Translations under genes and position numbers: made by a program
Origin: Lytechinus variegatus
Taxonomy: Eukaryota > Echinodermata > Echinoidea > Temnopleuroida > Toxopneustidae
Direction: 5' to 3'
Length of the DNA: 64,000 nucleotides
NCBI RefSeq assembly: GCF_018143015.1
Contig: NC_054758.1
Span: 8,354,501 to 8,418,500, forward strand
In this document: in pieces, positions 33,001 through 41,036 of the stretch
How positions within the stretch are numbered: position 1 is the stretch's first letter
How the letters are laid out: each line of letters begins with the position of its first letter
Notes under the pieces: generated by a model
The model's database searches: none
What the model was told of the DNA's origin: nothing
What the model saw: only the letters and a program-made list of their open reading frames with translations

Positions 33001-34522
33001 CGTCTGTGCGAGTATGTACTGTCAACCGGACGTATCCACTGTCAAGATCTTACAAATCAGACAGGAGGCGGGGAGGATTTACAAGTTGGTGTCGTTTGTA
33101 AGCCAATTGGTGAGCTTTGAAATATTCGTATGTCCTTATACTAACGAACTTAGAGGGCAGCAACACTATTTAGTCAAAGTAGTGTAAAGTGTTGCTGCCC
33201 TCTGCGTTCGTAGGTACAGTTATTATAATTTTATTAAAACAAATAAAATAGGGCGGTACTTGATGAGGGCTTTACCTTGAGAACTGAGAACATAATGATA
33301 ATAATAATGATGATAAAAATCTCCAGAAAAAAACCGAAAAATAACATTAATCAGACTCCTGATATAGACCTCTTGACACCACCTGGCTATATTATGTATC
33401 TGCATTTGTAAACGTTTAACCATGTTAACGTGTATATACTAATTTTACTAATCAGAAGACTTTTTGTCATATTGGGAGACAAAACAAATCATTTTTCTTT
33501 CACGAGCACAAACGTAATGATTCATAGACGCCGTATATAAGTTTATATTATTCTTCGGTCTCTCTTTACAGATATAATTGCATACCATCCCATAAGACTA
33601 GCAGACATGAAAACAGATGAGGTCAATAACCAATCTGGTTATGTAGAGATGTATCATGATGGTCAATGGCGTGGTATTTGTGAGAACATTCTTCATTCTC
33701 ATGTGAGATTAACGAAGGGTATCCCCTTCCACCATCAATTATCATGAGACAATTTGCCAATCAAATAATCAATTACAATAGTACTTTTCCCTTTTCTACC
33801 CCAATACGATTTCTCAGGCAGATAAATATCCACACATTCAAAACGTTAATAATTATAACAACAACAATAACAATATTAATGATAATAAAATAAACCCGAC
33901 ATTACATCACTGTGATTGCAACAGCACCGAAAAATAATTCAAATGGAGCAATTTGGCCCAGTGGATTAGTCTCCCGACTTTGAAGCAGAGGTTCGTACAT
34001 GTAGGTTCAAAGACGAGCCATGGCGTAGTTTTCTTCATGAAGAAATTTATCCACATTGTGCTGCACTTAACCTAGGTGAGGTGAATAGGTACCTGGCAGG
34101 AATTTATTCCTTGAAATGCCGAGCGCTGGAAATGCTGCTTGAGCTACGGCCGGGGTAATAATATTTAAGTCATTTGGAAGCACATAATCACAATGTGTAA
34201 TGCGCAATACAAGAATTGACTAATATTATTATTATTATTAAGTGTCCCACTCAACCTTTATGAATTTAAGAGATCATTTTCTGTACTTGACTCTTTATCC
34301 AGCTTGTATGTTCTGAGCTTGGTCATATGAACCTCTCCCAGGCTGCTGCCATTGATACACCGGTGATTGCTGACGGAAGTCCAGAGCTCTCCTCAGTCTG
34401 GTTCAGTTTTACAGAAACAACTTTTTGTAACACACTCTATGGATGTCGTCACAGCGCTTGGGGAGACCCCCTCGGTGATTGTAACAAGCTGGCGGTTCAA
34501 TGTGTCGAAGTGGAAGGGAGAG
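27046..34522 (+). CDS. SRCR-domain receptor gene, five exons seen, incomplete and damaged
   Basis: Exons 27046-28929 (split by a hAT element), 30240-30572, 32783-33109, 33572-33702 and 34342-34522. Most junctions are phase 1; one inside the last domain is phase 0. The exons encode two canonical and two divergent SRCR units. SRCR domains are disulfide-bonded extracellular modules used for ligand and pathogen binding, and the family is hugely expanded in echinoderm immune repertoires. The first exon needs an upstream phase-1 exon such as a signal peptide, and the last ends phase 1, so the gene extends on both sides. It could join the CTLD exons at 51836, whose acceptor is also phase 1. The in-frame TGA and the hAT insertion in the first exon make the gene, or at least this exon, non-functional as assembled. 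Confidence 0.72.
27250..28807. mobile_element. hAT element, 1558 bp, non-autonomous, inside an SRCR exon
   Basis: Ends CAGTGGCGTAGCTAGG and, reverse complemented from the right, CAGTGGCGTAGCTACG. Perfect 8-bp target duplication CATATATG at 27242-27249 and 28808-28815. G runs lie just inside both ends. No transposase frame. The interior repeats the motif GCGAGCGCGAAGCGCGAGC at irregular intervals and includes a LINE-like tail near 28030-28130. Confidence 0.9.
28030..28130 (+). mobile_element. LINE 3' tail inside the hAT element
   Basis: AT-rich stretch ending AACAATAAATCAAATCAAAT, which looks like a CR1/L2-type 3' tail with short tandem (AAATC) units. Low certainty. Confidence 0.3.
28930..30239. 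other. Intron between SRCR exons 1 and 2
   Basis: AT-rich, no repeat boundary or coding patch recognised. Confidence 0.4.
30240..30572 (+). CDS. SRCR exon 2, intact
   Basis: Acceptor TTTCATCTACAG, donor TGTGGGTAAGT, phase 1 on both sides. Reads NDIDLIYLLSGAGSYEGAV, then DRRALLCDDTWTNREASAVC, CAGDEERLEDC and CAPGSIAQVRC. Six cysteines in the group A SRCR arrangement, about 110 residues, full domain length. No lesion. Confidence 0.88.
30655..30830 (+). mobile_element. SINE fragment
   Basis: Contains TTTATCTACATTTGCCACTC, CGACCCAGGTG, GGGTACCCGGTAGGA and AATTCCTTAAATGC, matching the bodies of the SINEs at 33953 and 51058. The tRNA head is mostly gone. Confidence 0.6.
30843..31831. mobile_element. 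Tc1/mariner-like element, 989 bp, whole ends
   Basis: Left TACAGTGCGTATCAAAAG then AAAGTTTACACTTT; right, reverse complemented, TACAGTGAGAATTAAAA then AAGTTTACACTTT. Flanked by TA on both sides. Non-coding. It is homologous to the truncated element B at 25859-26610. Confidence 0.75.
31905..31964. mobile_element. Fragment of CAGGGG hAT-like MITE
   Basis: Ends CAAAAACGTTCCACAGCCCCTG, written in two parts as CAAAAACGTT and CCACAGCCCCTG; this is one terminus of the family seen at 21239 and 51592. Confidence 0.5.
32345..32745. repeat. Degenerate palindromic repeat of (TTCGTCTAATaACCAg) units
   Basis: The left half is built of units like TTCGTCTAATAACCAG and TTTGTCCAATAATCAC; the right half carries the reverse complement (TGGTTATTAGTCGAA, GACGAATTGGCATTAGAC). 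Together they form a ~400-bp imperfect foldback. Non-coding; probably a foldback DNA element. Confidence 0.7.
32783..33109 (+). CDS. Divergent SRCR-like exon 3
   Basis: Phase 1 both sides; acceptor AAACCAAG, donor AATTGGTGAG. Starts GNLRITGSDYTEQGRVEVYQ, then GQWVHVWLLPTANKDKRFYD and ends QVGVVCKP. The SRCR start (G.VEVY..G.W) and end (GVVC) are clear, but only four cysteines remain, so disulfide bonding differs from standard SRCR domains. Confidence 0.72.
33572..33702 (+). CDS. SRCR exon 4a (N-terminal half)
   Basis: Acceptor CTTTACAG, phase 1 in; reads IIAYHPIRLADMKTDEVNNQ, then SGYVEMYHDGQWRGICENIL and SH at the GTGAGA donor, phase 0. This is the first half of an SRCR domain (G.VE...DG.WRGIC). 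The donor is a best choice rather than certain. Confidence 0.6.
33953..34172 (+). mobile_element. tRNA-headed SINE, in an SRCR intron
   Basis: tRNA-like head GGCCCAGTGGATTAGTCTCC then GTAGGTTCAAAGACGAG, followed by the body TTTATCCACATTGTGCTGCA, AGGTGAGGTGAATAGGTACC and TTCCTTGAAATGC. It shares its body with the SINEs at 51058 and 30655. Confidence 0.7.
34342..34522 (+). CDS. SRCR exon 4b (C-terminal half)
   Basis: Acceptor CTCTCCCAG, phase 0; reads AAAIDTPVIADGSPELSSVW, then SFTETTFCNTLYGCRHSAWG and DCNKLAVQCVEVEG, donor AGAGGTAAG in phase 1. WFSFTETTFCNT..GC..S.WG...DC....AVQC is the usual SRCR second half. Together with 4a the unit lacks the central VVC cysteine. Confidence 0.68.
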
Positions 34523-34722
34523 GTAAGAAATATGACAATAATCAAAGTAATAATTGTTTCCAGCCTGGACGTGTTCTTACATAAATGAACTTAATTTGTA
34601 AGATAGATTGTACGATTCCCTCTCTCTCGCTCTCTTTTGAATACCGAACACCAAATCTTAATGTGTATTACCTGTCAAAATGCGCCAGCCCCGAGTGCCA
34701 TTTCCTCAAAAGAGTGACATTC

Positions 34723-34815
34723 AGAACGACTGGTGATCCTATCTTCTGGTAAATGATATTCACCATTAAATGTTCATTATTATTTAGCGCGTAAGAAAGG
34801 TTCACCAGTCGTTCT
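34723..34815. mobile_element. Short TIR element
   Basis: AGAACGACTGGTGATCCT at the left pairs with AGGTTCACCAGTCGTTCT at the right. Outer sequence (AAAGAGTGACATTC / AAAGTTGCTCTTAAC) extends a weaker inverted relation. Non-coding. Confidence 0.6.
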
Positions 34816-35429
34816 TAAAGTTGCTCTTAACAACTTTATGAAACACCCACCCGGTCTGGATGAACGCAGAAGTGAAGTTTGCCCATTGGACTGCATTATG
34901 GCCAAAATGCGTGCACCATGCTCGCTTCAGACGCGAGTTTTCGCAACGATACTCAGAGCGAACTCAAGAACACAGCAAAATGAAAATACAAGTCAAATCC
35001 CGATGAACAGCTGAGAGGTCATTGTCAAATGATTGTGAACCGGAACACCAAATATGAAAGAACCGCACTGATTGGTTCCTGGTCAGTGTTTTAAACCAAC
35101 TGCGCGTGTAACATTGACATTGATTGGTCAGTTCATTTAGCGATTGATCGCTAATATTTGTGTTACGGAGCCCAGATCGTCGTAAGTTTCGGAACTGACG
35201 AAAAATTGTAAATATATATCGCTTGTCCAGAGGCCAGGACGAATCTGTTGTTTTGATTTACTTACTTTCGGCAAATAATTCGTTGTCATGAAGGGCACTT
35301 GACAATACATTCTCTATGTTCCCGAATCCTTCGTGCGATGTGAGAGCCAAAACCTCCTATTAATTGTCTTCCCCATCAGACGTAGGCCTAAATGCCTGAC
35401 CATCCACGTAATAGCATAATCCTCTCTCT

Positions 35430-35520
35430 TCTTTGTCTATTATTCTATTAAGCGCATAGAGACGCCCGTGGGTAGTGATATGCGCTATACAAGCAACGTC
35501 GTATTATTTATTAGCATCAG
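35430..35520 (+). mobile_element. SINE tail remnant
   Basis: ATTAAGCGCATAGAGACGC then GATATGCGCTATACAAGC resembles the 'gcgctatataa' tails of the window's SINEs (compare 55090). Low certainty. Confidence 0.3.
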
Positions 35521-35631
35521 AGTCGTTAGGGCAAATACAAAACATGCAACACTTGCCTAGTAAATTTATAGGCTAAGATTGACATTTCTATAAACATAAC
35601 ACTCAGTCACAACCATTATATATGTATACTG

Positions 35632-36215
35632 GGCGACCGCATTGACCATTGTTGATTGTCCATCGCGTATAAAAATCCATACCCTGCCCATCACAAGTAC
35701 ACATTCTTTGTGTTGGGACGTTCCTACAAATAGAATTAACATGTTCAAATCTACCCCTGATAATGGAAATTCAGACGTATGAATTAAGTACCCATATTCG
35801 AAATGAAACTCTACATTCACGAGATTGATAACAATATACATATACGAGATTAACGTGATTAATTGAGTATACACTGGGCTTGAATAAATGGGTCAATTTC
35901 TTTATTCTTTGATTTAATTGACCCTATGAACGTGTATTATTGACATGTATTTTCTTTCCTTTGTTTATTTCTTAATTATTGCATTAGCTTCGTCTTTGGA
36001 GAGTCTTACTCTTTCTGTCATCCTCCTCGTGGTCGCAATTGCAGTCGAGCTCGGCTTCATTCACGTGTAAAAGTTCAGACGTTACGCATTTGACGCCATA
36101 ATCTAATAGCGCACTCACTGAGAGGCTATAGGAGTACGCGTAAACGGAGTTGTCAGAGATACGCCAGTGCAGATCACCAAACACACGCAAGGCAAAGGAC
36201 CTGACCGCTATGATG
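35632..36215 (-). CDS. Possible minus-strand coding patches, unrecognised
   Basis: Two GC-richer open patches lie close together on the minus strand. The first (36205-35985) reads RSFALRVFGDLHWRISDNSV, then SLSVSALLDYGVKCVTSELL and LDCNCDHEEDD, with a GTAAGA donor candidate. The second, after a TTTGTAG acceptor at about 35726, is open in two frames; one reads MCTCDGQGMDFYTRWTINNG then CGRPVYIYNGCD and stop. I do not recognise either. They may be terminal exons of a small cysteine-containing protein, or chance. The phase of the donor fits the other, less protein-like frame, which lowers confidence. Confidence 0.22.
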
Positions 36216-37849
36216 GCGCAGAGATGTCAATGCATAATGTCTAGTTCATCTAAGTATTTCGGATTTTACTTTCACGTGCCTCTTAGACAAGTTTAAAGGA
36301 GGATTGTAACTAATTAAAAACTTCATAAAAAAACATATATAATCACAATATAGGGGTAGGGGCGGGTTTACGTCTTTATAACGTCTTAGGAGTAAAATAA
36401 AAATAATTAAAAGAGAAAGGTATTGTAATTATGGGAATTTTGACTTCGCTTCCGTTATAATCAACCTAATATCAATTAATTTATTCAAAATAAAAACAAC
36501 ACATGTAGCATGTATAGATATTGTTTACTTTTTTGTATTTTTACTAGAAGGGCATTATTACAATTAAGTTGTGTCAAATTACTTCCAAAATCCAGTTGAA
36601 TATATTAATGTTGTATTCCTGTTCATTCCTATATTGAAATATAGGAATGCTTACAATTATTGACAAGAGCACAGGCATGTGGTGATTTCATGTAATGTCG
36701 CCATTGACTAAAGATTATCAAACAATATAAATATAAAGTGCCTACTCGATATTATAATGGGCATATAACTCTTTAAAAATCTTTCATTTTCTCGCTTGAA
36801 GAATTTTTATTCCTCATATTTTCTCCCTTCGGAGCCCTGATGGTGTTGGGGGCTCTCTGTAGGGAGACCTTTTAAACTACAATTTCTTGCTTTTGGCATG
36901 TTTGGGTGTTCCCTAACCAATTTTACTTTGTTTTACGGTATGTTGTATTGTACCTCGAATACTGACCATCATTGTCTTAGTCTATTTCCCCCCTATTTTC
37001 AATAATGAAAGAAACTTGAATTATTATATTTGTAACACATCCATTTCAGTGACGATGTCTGTAAAGCTACAGTATTTATAGGTATTCATTTTCCCTGTAA
37101 ATATAAAATATACTTGTTTACTTTGTATTTGTGTTTATAGGTATAACATTTCCTTTCCTGATAAAGTAATATACTGGTATGTCCTTCTTGAAAAGTGTGA
37201 TATTTTCACTCTTCTTTCGGAAGATGCTTATTTTTCTGAATCAACAGGATTAATGTATATTATAGTGAATGACTGATTTCTCTAGAAAGTAAATAAACAT
37301 TCAATTAAAATTGATACATGGATCTCGTTTTAGTTCACAAATTCCATCCGCACTAATTTGATCGATAATAATTATTAAATTACGTTTTACATAATGCTCT
37401 TTTAATTAAATTCCAACTTTTTTTGTTTTTGGGGTGTGATATTGTGAAGCAGATGTTTTTAATTCTTTATGATTTGTTATAAAAAACATGAATTTAAAAA
37501 TGAAAATGGAAGTTTTTGTGGACAATCTGTTATTCATATTTCTAAACTTAATTACTTATTGATAATCAAGAACATTAAATATCGGCTTTCTTCTATGTAT
37601 CGAATTTGCCAACTAGGATCACTGCATTTTTTTGTTTATATATGTAATCTAAGGATTAATGTAGTATTATTCATAAAATACATTTTGAAATATTACTGAT
37701 GCTAAATATATTACATAATAGGAAAAATACAACATTAATGCTTACTAAGTTATTGGAAGTGAAAATATAATGGAGAGTACTGTAATGTGCTTTTTCGAAC
37801 ACAAATTCGTCGAATATTTATTTATGGGATTTCTCGTACGATTTCCTAA
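36216..37849. other. No gene recognised
   Basis: Very AT-rich. A pair of inverted 'tattcctat/ataggaat' words near 36617-36650 is the only visible structure, and around 36900-37020 there is a possible LINE-like tail (TTCAATAATGAAAGAAACTT). Confidence 0.4.
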
Positions 37850-37876
37850 CGCACACACCCACCCCACCATTACACA

Positions 37877-37911
<35 letters not shown>

Positions 37912-37912
37912 T
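37850..37912. repeat. (CA)n microsatellite
   Basis: Runs of ACACAC with a few interruptions, about 50 bases. Confidence 0.85.
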
Positions 37913-37967
37913 TTATAAAAATGAAGGAAACAATAATACTGTCAAGTTCATATAGTAATATATTCTA

Positions 37968-38140
37968 TTCTCCTTTTGAATGAGTCCAATATTGGACTTT
38001 CTCTCTTCTTATAATGTGAAAAGCTCGAGCGATGTTTTAGAAAATAATAACATATGATTGATTTACACCGAGTATTATAACAAAGGATAAGCGTATTAGG
38101 TTTTCTTCTTCCATTCAAGATAAGTCGGCGAGAATTTTAT
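37968..38140 (+). repeat. Duplicated block, copy 2
   Basis: Collinear partner of 19414-19625, same orientation: CTCCTTTTGAATGAGTCCAA, CGATGTTTTAGAAAA, GAGTATTATAACAAAGGATA and TTTTCTTCTTCCATTCAAG. Confidence 0.6.
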
Positions 38141-38187
38141 TTATTGTTTTGTTTTTAAACAATAACATTTTTGTGTTAAATTTATGG

Positions 38188-38420
38188 GAAGCAAACAATT
38201 TCACAATTTCGGTTACATGCCCAGTAAAATAAACGTTGTTGAAGCCCGTCACTAAAACAACAAGTTGTGCTATTGTAAACTTATTTAAAATGTTTAAACC
38301 TGAAGCCAACAATTTCACAGTTTCGTTTACATACCCAGTAAAACAATAACACGTTGTTTAGCCCGTCGCTATAACAAAAAGTTGTTCTATTGTAAAATTG
38401 TTTAAAATTTTTAAACATGA
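38188..38420 (+). repeat. Two-copy tandem repeat, ~115 bp
   Basis: AACAATTTCACAATTTCGGT..CCCAGTAAAAT at 38192 recurs as AACAATTTCACAGTTTCGTT..CCCAGTAAAAC near 38307, each followed by CGTTGTT..AGCCCGTC and AACAA.AAGTTGT. The motif AAGCCCGTCAC also appears in the MITE at 39236, so this may derive from a related element. Confidence 0.6.
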
Positions 38421-39235
38421 TTAAAACTAAAACAAAAAGAAACATCAACACCTGGTTAAAAAAAGAAGTCTTATTGTTACAGTGATAGGAATAAAGTACG
38501 TGCTTAAAATTGAAAAATGTTTTTTTACAGTGGACTTATTAAGTAGATTACGTTCTAGTATGTTGTAGTGTATATATAGTATAAGTATAAGGAGTGGTAT
38601 ATCAACATTCATGCCGTCATAAGCTTATATACAAATTATACAGATACTTTGTAAAACCCATGTCATTAACGCGCTCGAAATCATTTTTTTTTTGTTGCAT
38701 TATAAATCTTATGTGAACTTTCATCTAAAAAGTTGAGTCATGATAGTTTAAGATAACTTCAGGTTAATAAGTAGATTCAGAATTAACTTCAATGATAATT
38801 TATTTTTTGAAAGAGAATGGCCCACATGAACTCCAGGCAGTTTACCGACCTTGGTGTAAAGTTGTAGTGTACCTACGGATGGTCAATTCTAACAGCTATT
38901 ACTAGAACAGCACAAATTCAATTTGTCAGCTAATTTGACACTTGAATCATCATTAATAACTTAGTCCTTTGCCAGGACTGTTCTACTTTTCAGTTTACGT
39001 TGTTGATCAATAACACAATCTTCGACCTCTACGCCCGAAATGAAAACAGCCGCACGATTTCCTACCGTGAAAGAGGGGATAGCGCGATCACTGGGGAAGG
39101 CGCGCAGGGGATGGAGAATGAGCAAATGGAGAGAAATAACAAGTACACCGACGTCTAGAATCTAGACTTTAAAGCAGATCCCTTAATCACCAACCTATTG
39201 AGAAAAAAAAACAAGCAAAGATATGAAACATAAAT

Positions 39236-39474
39236 ACACTGTAAAAACGCGGTTTAAAAACTTAAGCTCGTTGTTTAAGCCCGTCACCCTAACACCTCTT
39301 TCTTTAATAACGTTTAATCAATGTTTTAACTTTTTAGTAAAATCTCTAAAACTTTGATTACTCAGCTTATGTGAAACTTTTAACCATGCACTTGCTTAAA
39401 ACTATAAACGCCTTTTCAATACTTTAAACCATTTTCTTAAATCTTTGAAAAATGGAATAGCGTGTTTACAGTGT
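39236..39474. mobile_element. 239-bp TIR element, TA-flanked
   Basis: Starts TACACTGTAAAAACGC and ends with GCGTGTTTACAGTGTA, its near inverse. Non-coding. Confidence 0.6.
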
Positions 39475-39658
39475 ATGGAGTCCGATGTTTCACTTCTTCA
39501 CCATTTTCATTTTTTTTTTTGGAAACAGCTCACTGGAAAAGTACGGATGTTGATTTTCTCTAGTCTTTTGTGAGGGAACACCATTTCAGTGCACCGGTTT
39601 GGTTTTGGGCCAACATCAGATAGACATTTAAACAACTCTAGATATAAAATGCTAAAAC

Positions 39659-40210
39659 CCCGGGGGGGGGGCCACTTCCATTCACGAATGGATACCATGC
39701 GCGACCACGGGGTCTCGAAAAGCACCCTAAACACGTAATTTCCATATTCTGAAAATGCACCCCTTAACAAGTATTGGCGTGTGAAATCCTACCCTTAACA
39801 AGTATTGGAAACAAAACGATACTCTTGGCAAATATTCCCTGAAATGAACCCCTAAACAAGTACAGGAATGTTTTATTGTTACGGGTCCTTCGGTCATCGG
39901 CTTTACCTTATTTGGTTTAGTACGACCCCACCTTCTACACCTCGCGCAAATCGGACTCTAAACACGAAGCGTTGGGGCAAAAAGGACATCCTTTATAAAA
40001 CATTTTAATTTTGTTTTATCATCCCGACAATTTCGACCCTAAACACGTAATTTTCCTAGTGAAATAGATACCCTTTTTTCATTATTTTTGTGTTTTTGAC
40101 ACCCTTATCAAGTTACGTACGTAACGTGCCCTATCGTGAAAAAGACATCCTTTTTACGTGTTTTTTTGGTCGCGCATGGTATCCACTCGTCAACGTAAGT
40201 GGCCCCCCGG
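39659..40210. mobile_element. hAT-type MITE, copy 2, 552 bp
   Basis: Same family as 18829-19383, opposite orientation. Perfect 8-bp duplication GCTAAAAC at 39651-39658 and 40211-40218. The interior again holds GTTACGTACGTAACGTG. Close similarity of the two copies suggests moderately recent activity. Confidence 0.87.
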
Positions 40211-40740
40211 GCTAAAACAAAATCGGTTGATTCTAAATTGTTGTTAATTGTTTCAACACTACGGGATTTTTCGATATAGATACTAGATTATTAACAAATG
40301 CTGGCTGATCCATGTAGATATTTAAAAGTACATTAGATATGGAAAAAATCCTGCCTTTCTTATAGCTGTGTTTCTTATTTTAAAGAGAAAGATATCACAA
40401 TCAATTTTTTTCACTTTAGTATTGCACATTTTATATCACAGACTATATCGAGGATTACCCAAAAGTGAATTGCGAAAAGTTTAACTATTTTGGTCCTGAC
40501 CTTCGTCTGTCCATGTATACATTTGTATGTCTCACAAAAATGCGCACTTATCATAACAGTGCTAGTCATATTTGTATTTGTGTGGAATCATACTCCGTGC
40601 AACATCAACAATATTCTTTGACAAAAATTATTTCAGAGGACACACGTAGATGAATTGGTATAGGCCTATAGCTGCATTCGGGTATGCACGTTTGAGGAAG
40701 TTAAGACAGATCTAATACCATCTTCTAACATACGCACACA

Positions 40741-40930
40741 CATTCCCTTTCGGGAAAATGCCTGCAGAGAGGTTGGCAAACCAGTAATTTACCAATACTT
40801 TTTGGGAGTTTTATTACTATTTGACTGGCTTCGCCGAGCTATGGGAGCTTTTCCAACACGATAAGGATAAAATAGCAGCGTGTAGTGGATTTGGATATTC
40901 AAACAGTGCTACGATTGACACTTAGGAATT
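40741..40930 (+). promoter_or_regulatory. Conserved upstream region of the signal-peptide exon, copy 2
   Basis: Matches the minus-strand 23928-24112 over its length (GGCAAACCAGTAATT, GCCGAGCTATGGGAGCTTTT, AAAATAGCAGCGTGTAGTGG, TACGATTGACACTTAGGAAT). The match continues through the exon into the start of intron 1 (to about 41110). Likely promoter and 5' UTR of the lectin gene. Confidence 0.55.
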
Positions 40931-41036
40931 ATGAAGGATTTCTACACACAGTGGGGTTCTAGAGAGTCACTTCTTACTCTAATATCTACGTCACAATGGA
41001 TTATTCTATCGATTCTCTTTCTGATGACCGGGCAAG
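40931..41036 (+). CDS. Signal-peptide first exon
   Basis: ATG at 40931; MKDFYTQWGSRESLLTLIST followed by SQWIILSILFLMTGQG, donor CAAGGTAGG, phase 1. A polar N-region, hydrophobic core and small residues near the end fit a signal peptide. Same length and phase as the minus-strand copy at 23822-23927. Confidence 0.7.
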
